64,000 bases of DNA from Steroidobacteraceae bacterium (lineage in GTDB: Bacteria; Pseudomonadota; Gammaproteobacteria; Steroidobacterales; Steroidobacteraceae): the NCBI GenBank assembly GCA_025458905.1, contig JALORN010000013.1:62001-126000 (forward strand), read 5' to 3'. Below, piece after piece: positions 51,655 through 59,923 of the stretch; the first letter of the stretch is position 1; each line of letters opens with the position of its first letter. A program made the position numbers and the translations under genes. The notes below the pieces were generated by a model. The model searched no databases. It was not told the DNA's origin and saw nothing but the letters and a program-made list of their open reading frames with translations.

Positions 51655-52545
51655 CTAGCCTCGGCCGGCGATCGCCTCGAGGATGGCCGGTCCCCAGAAG
51701 CGGCGCGTGAAGAAGTACGTCCCGACCAACAGGAACCCGGCCGCGACGGCCAGCACGCCCGAGGCGGCGAGCCGCGTCGCCGGCGTGCGCTGCCGGGGCC
51801 GGGCACGGATGATGACCTCGGCGACCGCCAGGTTCGGCAGGTAGAAGAAGAACGCCATCAGCCGGTCGAACGGGCCGGTGAAGTCGTCGGTGTGGCCGAC
51901 GCCGCCCGCGAGGCCGATCCAGAACCCGTAGTCGATCCGGTACAGCCAGGAGCCGATCGCGAGCGCGAACAGGCGGATGGCCCAGGCGCGGTGCAGCTCG
52001 AGCCGGCGCGCCCGCGCGTGGCGGAAGGCCTGCACGGCCGCGATCACCGTCAGCAGGCCGTAGAGGCCGAAGCCGACGTCCATCACCGTGCCGCCGATCG
52101 TGCCCTTCGCGGCGATGAAGGCCAGGCCACCGAGCCCGGTGCCGAGGGTGGCGAGCACGTAGATGCGGCCGAGCGCGCGATGCAGCGCCGGCAGGCGTTC
52201 GCGCAGCGGCGCGAGCAACTGGATCGCGCCCATCACCAGCACGATGCCGCCGGCCGCGAAGTGCAGGCCGATGCCGGCCGTGGCGAGCGGGGTCGCCGGC
52301 TCGTGGAGGCGCGGCAGCACCTCGTTCCAGCGCGCCATGTCGCCGCGCGCGAGAGCGGCCGCATAGAACGCGAGGATGTAGAGCCCGAACAGCGTCGTGC
52401 TGGCCCACACCGTCGCCACGAGGGTGCCCAGCGACGCGCGCAGTGCCGCGTCCGCGAGCCCATCGACGCGCGCTGCGCCCGGCGTGTGCGAGGCGGCGAG
52501 CAGCGCCGGGCGCGGATCGGATCCAAGGCTGTGGCGACCGTCCAT
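51655..52545 (-). CDS. DUF2306 family membrane protein
   Basis: A 296-residue integral membrane protein with about seven hydrophobic helices. DUF2306-like segments include HFAAGGIVLVMGAIQLL, HRALGRIYVLA, AKGTIGG and LHRAWAIRLFALAIGSWLYR, with conserved His/Arg in the loops that in relatives suggest haem or quinone contact, though function is unknown. The ATG at 52545 is preferred over a TTG nine bases upstream; neither has a good Shine-Dalgarno. A strong terminator for the same strand lies 37 bases upstream, so the gene must have a promoter in the short GC-rich space or depend on readthrough. Confidence 0.7.
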   Translation of the reverse strand: MDGRHSLGSDPRPALLAASHTPGAARVDGLADAALRASLGTLVATVWASTTLFGLYILAFYAAALARGDMARWNEVLPRLHEPATPLATAGIGLHFAAGGIVLVMGAIQLLAPLRERLPALHRALGRIYVLATLGTGLGGLAFIAAKGTIGGTVMDVGFGLYGLLTVIAAVQAFRHARARRLELHRAWAIRLFALAIGSWLYRIDYGFWIGLAGGVGHTDDFTGPFDRLMAFFFYLPNLAVAEVIIRARPRQRTPATRLAASGVLAVAAGFLLVGTYFFTRRFWGPAILEAIAGRG

Positions 52546-52581
52546 GGGGCCCAAAGGGTAGGTCGCGGCTGCGCGGCGGGC

Positions 52582-52607
52582 AAAAAAAAGCCCCGCAGTG
52601 CGGGGCT
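52582..52607 (-). terminator. Strong Rho-independent terminator, minus strand
   Basis: On the minus strand AGCCCCGC, a 3-base loop and GCGGGGCT (52607 to 52589) run into eight consecutive T residues. This is the clearest intrinsic terminator in the window. It ends any transcript arriving from the right, either the PdsR/PdsS-like operon or the candidate RNA described next. Confidence 0.9.
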
Positions 52608-52947
52608 CCAGCAGGTCGTCAAAAAAGTCCGGTCGATCGCTGTCAGCCGTCGAAGAGCTTCGCGAGCGCTATCGAGTGCCGGTTGGGACGTCGGGGGACT
52701 CGCCCCCGGCTGAACGTACTAGCCCGCGTGTACTCACGCGTAGGTCGTCCCGGGAAGCCACGAAAATGCCGTAGCCGCCTGCCCGTGCTCGCGCCGATTG
52801 CCAGAGTTTCTGTTTTCGAACTCCATCCGGGTTGTTGCAGGAGCGCCAACTTGCGGTTGCAAATCCGCAACAAAAGCGCCCGGCAACGTTGTCGTGATCA
52901 TCTGTCGAGCGATATCCAGCGCTTAGACGCGGGCATCCGGCTCGATG
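52589..52947 (-). ncRNA. Candidate structured noncoding RNA of about 360 nt
   Basis: A 458-base stretch without a convincing gene lies between the histidine kinase and DUF2306 genes; it is clearly less GC-rich than its flanks. On the minus strand a TATCAT box (52959 to 52954) could start a transcript near 52947 that ends at the strong terminator. It could fold into a string of hairpins: GTTGC/GCAAC (52871-52856), GAGTT/AACTC (about 52824-52805), GCTACG/CGTGGC with one wobble (about 52775-52757), CGCGTG/CACGCG with a 4-base loop (52740-52725) and CGGGGG/CCCCCG with a 5-base loop (52708-52692). I do not recognise tmRNA, RNase P, 6S or SRP landmarks. It may instead be the 3' leader of the kinase transcript. 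Confidence 0.4.
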
Positions 52948-53003
52948 GCGTGGATGATAAACAACTCGGGGCCGCTTGGGATGTCTCTGCGTCGCGACAG
53001 AAG

Positions 53004-55109
53004 TCACATTTCGGTGGATCTGCGGGAAATACCTAGCGTGAACCGCACGCCCCCCGGCGGGCTCGGCAGGTCTTCGGCACGTGCGCTGCCGGCGTGGAAC
53101 TCGGCGATCAGCCTGACGATGTAGAGGCCGAGGCCGAAATGCGGGCGCTCGTCCTCGCCCCGGCGGTACTGCCAGAGCGACTCGAACAGGCGCGGGCCGG
53201 CTGCGGTCGGCAGCGGCGGGCCGTCGTTCTCGACCTCGATGGCCACGGCGTCGCCGGCCGCGTCGCGCAGCCGCAGCCGGATGGTCGAGCCCGGCGGGCT
53301 GAAGTCGACGGCGTTGTCGACCAGCTTGTCGACGGCCTGCAGCACGAGGTCCGGGGCGCCGTGCAGTTCGCACGGATGCCCGGCGCCCTCGAGGCGGAAC
53401 TCGCGCTGCGGGAAGGCGTCGCGATAGGCCTGGGTCGCCGTCTCCAGCAGGTCCGCGAGGTCGAAGCGCGTGCGCTCGGCGGAGCGGATCGCCTCCTCGA
53501 CGCGGGTCGCCGCGCCCATCGCCTGCACGATCGCGGCGAGGCGCTCGCTGCCCTCGCGCGCGCGCGCCACATAGGTGCGTGCGCCGTCGCCGAGCGGCTC
53601 GGCCTCGAGGTTCTCGAGCGAGGACCGGACGATCGTCAGCGGGGTGCGGATCTCGTGCGAGAGCTTGCCGGCGAGCGTGCGCAGGTAGTCGGTGTAGTCG
53701 GCCAGCCGCCCGAGCAGCGCGGCGAAGGCGCGCGCGACGTCACCGAGCTCGTCGCGGCCGTCGGTGCCGGGGAAGCGGGTCCGTATCCGGCCGTCGCGGC
53801 TCAGGGCCGCGTCGCTGGCGCGCCGCACGCGCTCGAGCCGCAGCGCCAGGTGGGCGCCGAACAGCAGGGCCGCGCCGACCACGATCGCGACCGCGAGCAG
53901 CGTCAGGTTCAGCAGCCGGGTCAGCGCGCGGTCGCGCAGCAGCAGCCAGCGGTCGGCGGTCTGCGCGACCTGCAGCACCGCGATCACGCGGTCCGAGCCG
54001 GCCTCGCGCACCGGCGCGGCCGCGGAGATCACCAGGCGGCGGCCGCCGGGGGCCGCCAGCAACGCGGTGCTGCCGCGGCCTGCGGCGACCTCCCGCGCCT
54101 GCGCGGCGTCGAGCAGGCCACGATCGGCGGGTGCGGCGCGCTCGGCCAGCGTCGTCCCGGGCAGGAATCGCCGATAGAGCAGCGACAGCAGCGCCTGCGA
54201 GCCGCCAGCCTCGGTGCCGACCGCCGGCAGCGCGTTCGCCTCGGCGAGCACGTGGCCCTGCGGCGTGGCCGCGGCGATGCGCACGCCGGGCTGGCCGAAC
54301 TGTGCGAGCCAGCCGCCGAGCTCGGGCGCCGCGGCGACCAGACGGCCGCGCGGCACGAGTTCGCGCGGGCTCGCCGAGCCATAGCTCGACGGCGTCGCGC
54401 CGCGGGCGTCGCGGTCGTCGAGCAGCACGCCGAACTCGCCGCCGAGCATCGACAGCGGCAGCCGCAGCTCCATCGCCCAGCCAGCGTCGCCGTCGAGGCG
54501 GCGCAGGGCGCCCTGGACGCGCGGCTCCTCGACGAACTCCGGTCGCCCGAGCTCGCGCGTGGCGACGCGCCGGCCGCGCACCGTGCCGCTGCTCCAGCCG
54601 GAGACGAACAGCTGCTGGCGGGCACCCTCCGGCGTGGCGTATGCGATCCACAGCCGGTCGCCGCTGGCGCCGGGATCGAGCGCCGCGTCGTCGCTCGCGT
54701 CCAGCACCAGGCGGTCGCCCGGCGCGCGGACCAGCAGGTAGAGGTAGCGTTCGTGGCTGCCCGCCCGCAACTCGAGAGCCTCGCCGTCGCGCCGCCCGCG
54801 GATGCGACGCCAGGACGCCGCCGCCGGCCAGTCGTCGCCGCGGCCATCGAGCTGCGGAGGGGCTGCGAGCGGCACGGGCACGAGATCGTAGGGCCCCGCG
54901 GGAAGGGCGGGCGCCGGTTCCGCGAGGCCCCGGTACAGCAGGTCCTGGCGACCGCGCAGCGAGGTCGCGATGGTCTGGGCGACCGCGAGCAGCGACTGTC
55001 CCTCGGCGACGCGCAACGAGCCCTCGACCTCGCGCACGTACTGGCAGCCTGCCCAGGGCAGCGCCAGGGTCGCGAGCCCGAGCAGCAACAGCTTGGTCCG
55101 GATCAGCAC
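53004..55109 (-). CDS. pdsS: Sensor histidine kinase, PdsS-like (dedicated sortase system type)
   Basis: A 701-residue membrane kinase. After an N-terminal helix (about 5-20) comes a large periplasmic sensor whose first half (about 75-230) is CBM9-like (PQLDGRGDDWPAA, then WAMELRLPLSMLGG). A second helix (about 398-420), a linker with HAMP character, and the kinase core follow: phosphoacceptor His485 in GKLSHEIRTPL, N box DKLVDNAVDFSPPG and G box HFGLGLYIV. The length, CBM9-like sensor and neighbouring regulator match the proteobacterial dedicated-sortase system kinase. No sortase or target protein gene is in the window, so its present signal and output are uncertain. Confidence 0.8.
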   Translation of the reverse strand: MLIRTKLLLLGLATLALPWAGCQYVREVEGSLRVAEGQSLLAVAQTIATSLRGRQDLLYRGLAEPAPALPAGPYDLVPVPLAAPPQLDGRGDDWPAAASWRRIRGRRDGEALELRAGSHERYLYLLVRAPGDRLVLDASDDAALDPGASGDRLWIAYATPEGARQQLFVSGWSSGTVRGRRVATRELGRPEFVEEPRVQGALRRLDGDAGWAMELRLPLSMLGGEFGVLLDDRDARGATPSSYGSASPRELVPRGRLVAAAPELGGWLAQFGQPGVRIAAATPQGHVLAEANALPAVGTEAGGSQALLSLLYRRFLPGTTLAERAAPADRGLLDAAQAREVAAGRGSTALLAAPGGRRLVISAAAPVREAGSDRVIAVLQVAQTADRWLLLRDRALTRLLNLTLLAVAIVVGAALLFGAHLALRLERVRRASDAALSRDGRIRTRFPGTDGRDELGDVARAFAALLGRLADYTDYLRTLAGKLSHEIRTPLTIVRSSLENLEAEPLGDGARTYVARAREGSERLAAIVQAMGAATRVEEAIRSAERTRFDLADLLETATQAYRDAFPQREFRLEGAGHPCELHGAPDLVLQAVDKLVDNAVDFSPPGSTIRLRLRDAAGDAVAIEVENDGPPLPTAAGPRLFESLWQYRRGEDERPHFGLGLYIVRLIAEFHAGSARAEDLPSPPGGVRFTLGISRRSTEM

Positions 55110-55148
55110 GGCGGCGGGCGGCGGGCGGCGAGTGGCGTCGTGGTGCGC

Positions 55149-55847
55149 TCAGCCGGCCGGATCGACCCAGCGGTAGCCCATTCCGTAGACCGTCTGGACC
55201 GCGTCGAACGCCGGGTCGACCGACTGGAACTTGCGCCGGATGCGCTTCACGTGCGAGGTGATGGTGTTGTCGTCGAGCACGACGTTGGCCGCATCCATCA
55301 GCTGCTGGCGGTTGCGGACGTGCCCCGGGTGACGGGCGATCGCGTGCACGATCCAGAACTCCGTCAGCGACAGCAGCACCGGCTGGCCGTTCCACAGCAC
55401 CTGCAGGCGCTCGCCGTCGAGCGTCAGGGCGCCGCGGTGCACGACCTGCTGGCCGTCGGCCGGGCGCGTCAGCGCGTCGACGCGGCGGAACAAGGCGTTC
55501 ACCCGCGCGAGCAGGTGCGCGAGGCTCAGGTCCTTGGTGAGGAAATCGTCCGCGCCGAGGCGCAGACCGGACACCGCGTCGAGCTCGGAGTCGCGCGCCG
55601 TCAGGAAGATGATCGGCAGCCCGGCGCTGCGCGCTCGCAGCTCGCGGCAGAGCTCGTAGCCGCCCTCCGGCTCGTCGCCGAGCGAGATGTCGATCACCAC
55701 GAGGTCGGGCAGCCGCGCGGCGAAGGCCTGCAGCGCCAGCCGGCGGCTCGCGTAGGTGCGCACCGAGTAGCCCTCGCGCGCGAACGCCGCGGCGTAGTTG
55801 TCGCGGATCGCAGGCTCGTCCTCGACGATGGCGATGGTCCTCTTCAT
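55149..55847 (-). CDS. pdsR: OmpR-type response regulator, PdsR-like
   Basis: A 232-residue regulator starting MKRTIAIVEDEPAIRDNYA. The receiver has acidic Asp10/Glu11, phospho-acceptor Asp53 (LVVIDISLGDE), Thr in IIFLTARDS and Lys in DDFLTKDLSL. The C-terminal winged helix contains LTEFWIVHAIARHPGHV and TITSHVKRIRRKFQ, and ends in TVYGMGYRW. These stretches agree with the regulator of the proteobacterial dedicated sortase system. It begins the operon; the kinase follows after 39 bases. Longer in-frame sequence upstream lacks protein character. Confidence 0.85.
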   Translation of the reverse strand: MKRTIAIVEDEPAIRDNYAAAFAREGYSVRTYASRRLALQAFAARLPDLVVIDISLGDEPEGGYELCRELRARSAGLPIIFLTARDSELDAVSGLRLGADDFLTKDLSLAHLLARVNALFRRVDALTRPADGQQVVHRGALTLDGERLQVLWNGQPVLLSLTEFWIVHAIARHPGHVRNRQQLMDAANVVLDDNTITSHVKRIRRKFQSVDPAFDAVQTVYGMGYRWVDPAG

Positions 55848-55980
55848 GGGGCGGCAGTGTATCGCCCGGCCCGGCGGCGCGGCAGGCAGCCCTCGGTGCT
55901 GCCACGATTGATCATTTTCCTTCCCCGTCGCGCCACTCTCCTGCCGGCACCGCGCCGCGCGGCGGTGCGGGAATGGCGTC

Positions 55981-56073
55981 ATGAAGACGCTGGATGCATG
56001 GACCGGATGGGCCGCCGTGGCGACGCTGGCGGTGGCATGGTGCCTCGAGTCGAGCTGGCTCGCCGGCGGCTGA
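55981..56073 (+). CDS. Possible 30-residue membrane peptide
   Basis: A 31-codon ORF in the 241-base gap between the response regulator and the GGDEF-EAL gene, on the opposite strand to both. It reads as a short amphipathic start (MKTLDAWTGW), an Ala/Val-rich hydrophobic core and a polar end. CGGGA about nine bases upstream is only a weak ribosome site. It may be a small membrane protein or chance. The remaining gap (55848-55980) holds nothing else I can support beyond space for the regulator's promoter. Confidence 0.3.
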   Translation: MKTLDAWTGWAAVATLAVAWCLESSWLAGG

Positions 56074-56088
56074 GCGGCCGCTGCGCGC

Positions 56089-59000
56089 TCAGGCCGGCGT
56101 CTGGCGGCGCAGCGCCGCGCCGGCGGAATCCGCGTCGCGCGACCCCGGCTCGCGGCGCGGCACGACGCGCAACGGTGGCGGCAGCGGCGTCGACAGCAGC
56201 TGCTGCTCGAGGCGCGCCGCCACCTGTGGCAGCAGCGCGAGCCACTCGACCTCGGGCACCGGCCGCGAGAACAGGTAGCCCTGCAGCGTCACGTCGCGCT
56301 CGCGCGCGAGCAGCGCGAACTGCGCCGGGCGCTCGATGCCCTCGGCCGTGACCTCGAGCCCGAGGCCGCGGCACAGCTCGATGATCGCGTGCGCGATCGC
56401 GAACGAGCGCTCGCTGGTGTCGATCGTGGAGATCAGGCTGCGGTCGAGCTTGACGCGCGACAGCGGCAGCTGCTCGAGCGAGGCGAGCGAGGAGTAGCCG
56501 GTGCCGAAGTCGTCGAGCGCGATCGACACGCCGAGCGCGCGCAGCTGGCGCAGTGCCTCGACCGTCGCGGGCCCGGTCTGCAGCACCGACTCGGTGAGCT
56601 CTACCTCGAGGCAGCGCGGCGGCAGCTGGTGCTCGCGCAGCAGGCCGGCGACGCGCGCCACGAAGCGGCCGTCGAGCAGCTGGCGCGGCGACACGTTGAC
56701 CGCGATGCGCACCTCGGGCCAGGGACCGCGATGCCACTCGGCCGCCTTGGCGATCGCGCGGCGCATCACCCAGTCGCCGATGTCGAGGATCAGCCGCGAC
56801 TGCTCGGCGACCGCGAGGAACTCGCCCGGCGAGACCAGCCGGCCGTCGGCACGCTGCCAGCGCAGCAGCGCCTCGACCGCGACCGCGCGGTTGCCCTCGA
56901 GGCTCAGCTCGGGCTGGTATACGAGGCGCAGCTCGTCGCGCTCGATCGCGCCGTGCAGGCCCTGCTCGATCGTGAACTTGCGCGCCGCCTCCTCGAGCAT
57001 CTCCTGGTTGAACAGCGCGAACTGGTTGCGGCCGCGCTCCTTGGAGCGGAACAGCGCCGTGTCGGCGGCGCGCAGCAGCCCCTCGGCGTCCTGCGCGTGC
57101 TCGGGGAACTTGCTGACGCCGACGCTGACGGTGACCTTCAGCTCCTGGTCGCCGACCCGCAGCGGCGGCTCGAACGCCACCACCAGCCGCGCCGCCAGGT
57201 CGCCGAGCGCCGCCAGCGACATCGCGCCCTCGTGCACCACCGTGAACTCGTCGCCGCCGAGGCGCGCGCAGAAGCCGTCGTCGCCGACCACGCTGCGCAG
57301 CCGCTCGCTGACCTGCTGCAGCACCTGGTCGCCGAACTCGTGGCTCAGGCTGTCGTTGATGATCTTGAAGTTGTCGACGTCGAGGAACATCACCGCGACG
57401 CCGCCGTGGCTCGCGCGCGCGCGCGCGATCGCGGTGCTGAGTCGGGTGAAGAGGTGGCGACGGTTCGGCAGCCGCGTCAGCGGGTCGTTCTCCGCGAGGT
57501 GCTGCAGGTCGCGCGTGCGCTCGGCGACCTGCGACTCGAGCCGGTGCTGGTGGTGCTCGAGCGCGGTGCGCGCCGCGTCGAGCTGGCGCGCCATGTCGTT
57601 GAACGCCTCGCCGAGCGCGTCGAGCTCGCGCGCGCCGCCGCTCGGCACCTGCACGTTGCGCTCGCCGCGGGCGAGCTTGCGGGTCGCCTCGGTCAGGCGC
57701 CGCACCGGGCCCGTGACGCCGCGGATCGTGACGATGGTCGTCAGCAGCAGCAGGCCGAGCACGGTGCCGGTCACCCACAGCAGCGAGACGGACGATACCG
57801 ACTCGGTGGTGATCTTCTCGGTCACCGTGCGCACCAGGGGCACGGGGCCCGGCGGCGGCAGCTCGGCGGCGTCGGCGCTGGCGGCGAGCGCCGCGGCCGC
57901 TACCAGCGCCGCTTCCGCCTCGGCGGCCTTGCCGGCCTCGGCCTCGGCACGCGCAGCGGCGCGCGCGGCGTCGGCCGCCACCGCGGCCTGCTGGCGCGCG
58001 AGGCGGCGCGAGAGGCCCCGGATGGTGTCGGCTATCGCGGGGGCGTCGCCGCCGAACTGCCGCCAGGCGAGCGCGTGCGCGGCATCGGTCTGCACCAGCG
58101 CCTGGCGCGCGGCGAGCAGCGCATCGCGTCGCGCGCGCAGGCCGGTCATCCACTGCTCGCCCTGCAGCTTCGCGAGGCTGGCCGAGTGCTCGTCGAGCAG
58201 CGCGACCAGGATCGCCTCGGCCGCGACCAGGCGCTCGACCGCCTCGGCACGCAGCGGCGGCGGCCCGGCGGCCTCGCTGGCGCGCTGGCGCACGGCGTCG
58301 AGGCCCTGGTTGACCGCGATCACCGACTCGCGCGCGAAGGTGCGGCCGAAGAGCTTCAGCGAGCGGTCGAGCGGCTGGCGCAGGGTCGCCTCGAGCGCGG
58401 CGAGGCTGCGCTGGAACTCGTCGAACTGTGCCTCGCGGCGCGCGGCGCTGGCGCGCAGCGCCTCGCCCTCGGCCTCGTGGCGCACCAGCCGTGCCTGCAG
58501 CTCGCGCAGCGCCCCGGCGGGTGCGCCGACCGCGGTCGCGTCGCGCAGGAAGCGTGCCGTCGCCGCCTCGAGTGCGGCACGCACCTCGGCGTCGGTCGCC
58601 GGCACCGGCTCGATGCGGCTGGGCGACTCGCCCGATGGCGGGCGGTCCGCCCAGGGCAGGCTCTCGAGCAGGCGGCGGTCGTGCTCGGCGAGCGTCGCGA
58701 CCAGCGCCTCGGGACTCGGCGCCGGCCGGCGGCCCGGGCCGCGCTCGCGTGGCGTGGTCGCGCCACCGGGCGGCGTGGCGGCGGGGACGGGGGTGGCGGG
58801 GGACGAGCCCGACGGCGACGCGGCAACGGGGTCCGGGCCCGGCGCACGACCGGCGTCACCGCGCGGACGCAGCGGCGCCGGCGCCGGGCGCGGTGCCGCC
58901 ACGGCGCTCGGGGTGGCGCCCGTCGCGGCCTCGGGCGCGACGCGCTCGACGCGCGTGCGTACCGCCGTCTGCCCGCCCTGCAGCAGCAGGTTCGCGCTGA

Positions 59001-59127
59001 GCGCGAGCACCGCGACGGCGACGAAGCCCATCCCGAGCTGCGTGCCCACGCCCAGGGTGACGCGCGGGATCGTCGACCCCGGCGGTGCTGGCTCGGCGGA
59101 CGCGGAGGCGACGGGCGGAACGGACAT
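56089..59127 (-). CDS. Membrane GGDEF-EAL cyclic-di-GMP enzyme with HAMP
   Basis: A 1012-residue protein. A first helix (about 27-47) is followed by a long periplasmic region: a Pro/Ala-rich linker to about 150, then mostly helical, Ala/Arg/Glu-rich sequence that should form coiled coils. A second helix (VTGTVLGLLLLTTIVTI) leads to HAMP (GPVRRLTEATRKLA), GGDEF and EAL domains. The cyclase motif ARLGGDEF is intact; no RxxD inhibitory site stands five residues before it. The EAL domain has VEALLRW, VNVSPRQ, VELTES, DDFGTGYSS, VKLDRS and TAEGIE, so both activities look possible. Start at 59127; 182 bases separate it from the GNAT gene end. It is probably monocistronic. Confidence 0.9.
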   Translation of the reverse strand: MSVPPVASASAEPAPPGSTIPRVTLGVGTQLGMGFVAVAVLALSANLLLQGGQTAVRTRVERVAPEAATGATPSAVAAPRPAPAPLRPRGDAGRAPGPDPVAASPSGSSPATPVPAATPPGGATTPRERGPGRRPAPSPEALVATLAEHDRRLLESLPWADRPPSGESPSRIEPVPATDAEVRAALEAATARFLRDATAVGAPAGALRELQARLVRHEAEGEALRASAARREAQFDEFQRSLAALEATLRQPLDRSLKLFGRTFARESVIAVNQGLDAVRQRASEAAGPPPLRAEAVERLVAAEAILVALLDEHSASLAKLQGEQWMTGLRARRDALLAARQALVQTDAAHALAWRQFGGDAPAIADTIRGLSRRLARQQAAVAADAARAAARAEAEAGKAAEAEAALVAAAALAASADAAELPPPGPVPLVRTVTEKITTESVSSVSLLWVTGTVLGLLLLTTIVTIRGVTGPVRRLTEATRKLARGERNVQVPSGGARELDALGEAFNDMARQLDAARTALEHHQHRLESQVAERTRDLQHLAENDPLTRLPNRRHLFTRLSTAIARARASHGGVAVMFLDVDNFKIINDSLSHEFGDQVLQQVSERLRSVVGDDGFCARLGGDEFTVVHEGAMSLAALGDLAARLVVAFEPPLRVGDQELKVTVSVGVSKFPEHAQDAEGLLRAADTALFRSKERGRNQFALFNQEMLEEAARKFTIEQGLHGAIERDELRLVYQPELSLEGNRAVAVEALLRWQRADGRLVSPGEFLAVAEQSRLILDIGDWVMRRAIAKAAEWHRGPWPEVRIAVNVSPRQLLDGRFVARVAGLLREHQLPPRCLEVELTESVLQTGPATVEALRQLRALGVSIALDDFGTGYSSLASLEQLPLSRVKLDRSLISTIDTSERSFAIAHAIIELCRGLGLEVTAEGIERPAQFALLARERDVTLQGYLFSRPVPEVEWLALLPQVAARLEQQLLSTPLPPPLRVVPRREPGSRDADSAGAALRRQTPA

Positions 59128-59309
59128 GGGGCTCCGGCGGGGAGGACTCCCTTGACATTGTTCCGCCGTGAAACCGGCGCTGCCCGACGCGCGGTGCAAA
59201 TCGTGCGCCGGTTCGCGCGCCGCCGCGCGCGAAGCTGAACTGGGTCACATGCCGGGCGGCAGCCGCGGGCCGCGCGGCGTCGCCGCGGCGCCCATTCCGG
59301 GGTGGCCCG

Positions 59310-59828
59310 TCAGGGCCGGCCGGCCGGCGTCGCGCGCAGGTCGCGGCGCATCCGCAGCGCGTCCTCGACGCCCTCGTAGTAGCCGGGGACGCGGCCGGCC
59401 GGTTCGTAGCCGAGCGCCCGGTAGAAGGCCTGCGCCGCGCCGTTCGCGGCGCGCAGCTCGAGCCCGACCTCGAAGGTGCCGGCCTCGAGGGCGCTGCGCT
59501 CGAGCCAGCGCAGGATGCGCCGGCCGATGCCGAGCCGCCTGAACCGCGGTTCGACGCCGAGCAGGTTCAGGTGTGCACGGGAATCGCCGTAGAACATGAT
59601 CCCGAAGCCCGCGAACGCGAACGCCGTGCCGAGTTCCGCGGGCGGCACGGGCGCGCGGGCGTGCGCCACCAGTACCATCGTCTCGGGATGGCGCAGGCTC
59701 CTGCCGAGCCGCGTTTCCGTCCAGGCGTGGCCGAGCCCGGCCTCGATCGCGGTGCGCGCGAGGGCCGCGATCCGCGGCAAGTCGCCGCGGCGCGCGGGAG
59801 CGAGGCGCAAATCGGTGGTCGCGTTCAT
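59310..59828 (-). CDS. GNAT family N-acetyltransferase, RimI-like
   Basis: A 172-residue acetyltransferase. The acetyl-CoA loop is EPRFRRLGIGRRIL, preceded by the strand AHLNLLGV and followed by LELRAANGAAQAFYRALGYEP, the usual GNAT C-terminal motif. GAGGTGGGA directly before the ATG at 59828 supports this start over a GTG six bases upstream. It moves an acetyl group to an amine, perhaps a protein N-terminus. It is divergent from the EAL gene with 95 bases between. Substrate not readable. Confidence 0.82.
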   Translation of the reverse strand: MNATTDLRLAPARRGDLPRIAALARTAIEAGLGHAWTETRLGRSLRHPETMVLVAHARAPVPPAELGTAFAFAGFGIMFYGDSRAHLNLLGVEPRFRRLGIGRRILRWLERSALEAGTFEVGLELRAANGAAQAFYRALGYEPAGRVPGYYEGVEDALRMRRDLRATPAGRP

Positions 59829-59923
59829 TCCCACCTCGGCTTTCCATGACGCCGGTCACACAGCGCGCGGCCCGACGAGCGATATGTTGCGGCAGTCCCG
59901 TGCCCAGACAACAGGATCGACCG

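Noticed and set aside
52692-52740. tRNA-like hairpins
   Set aside because: Two neat stem-loops occur, but no acceptor stem, anticodon arm or CCA end can be placed.
52734-52901. 55-codon ORF (and two overlapping frames) inside the candidate ncRNA
   Set aside because: Third-position GC is far lower than in neighbouring genes, there is no Shine-Dalgarno, and the hairpins run through it. It could still be a small protein, so ribosome profiling would settle it.
52589-52947. tmRNA, RNase P RNA, 6S RNA or SRP RNA identity for the structured stretch
   Set aside because: I looked for the tmRNA tRNA-like ends and Ala-rich tag, the RNase P core, and the SRP loop, and found none of them on the minus strand.
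56389-59238. Very long open frame on the plus strand opposite the GGDEF-EAL gene
   Set aside because: It is the antisense shadow of a gene with complete GGDEF and EAL motifs; its translation is Arg/Ala/His-rich with no family features. GC-rich codon use keeps such frames open.
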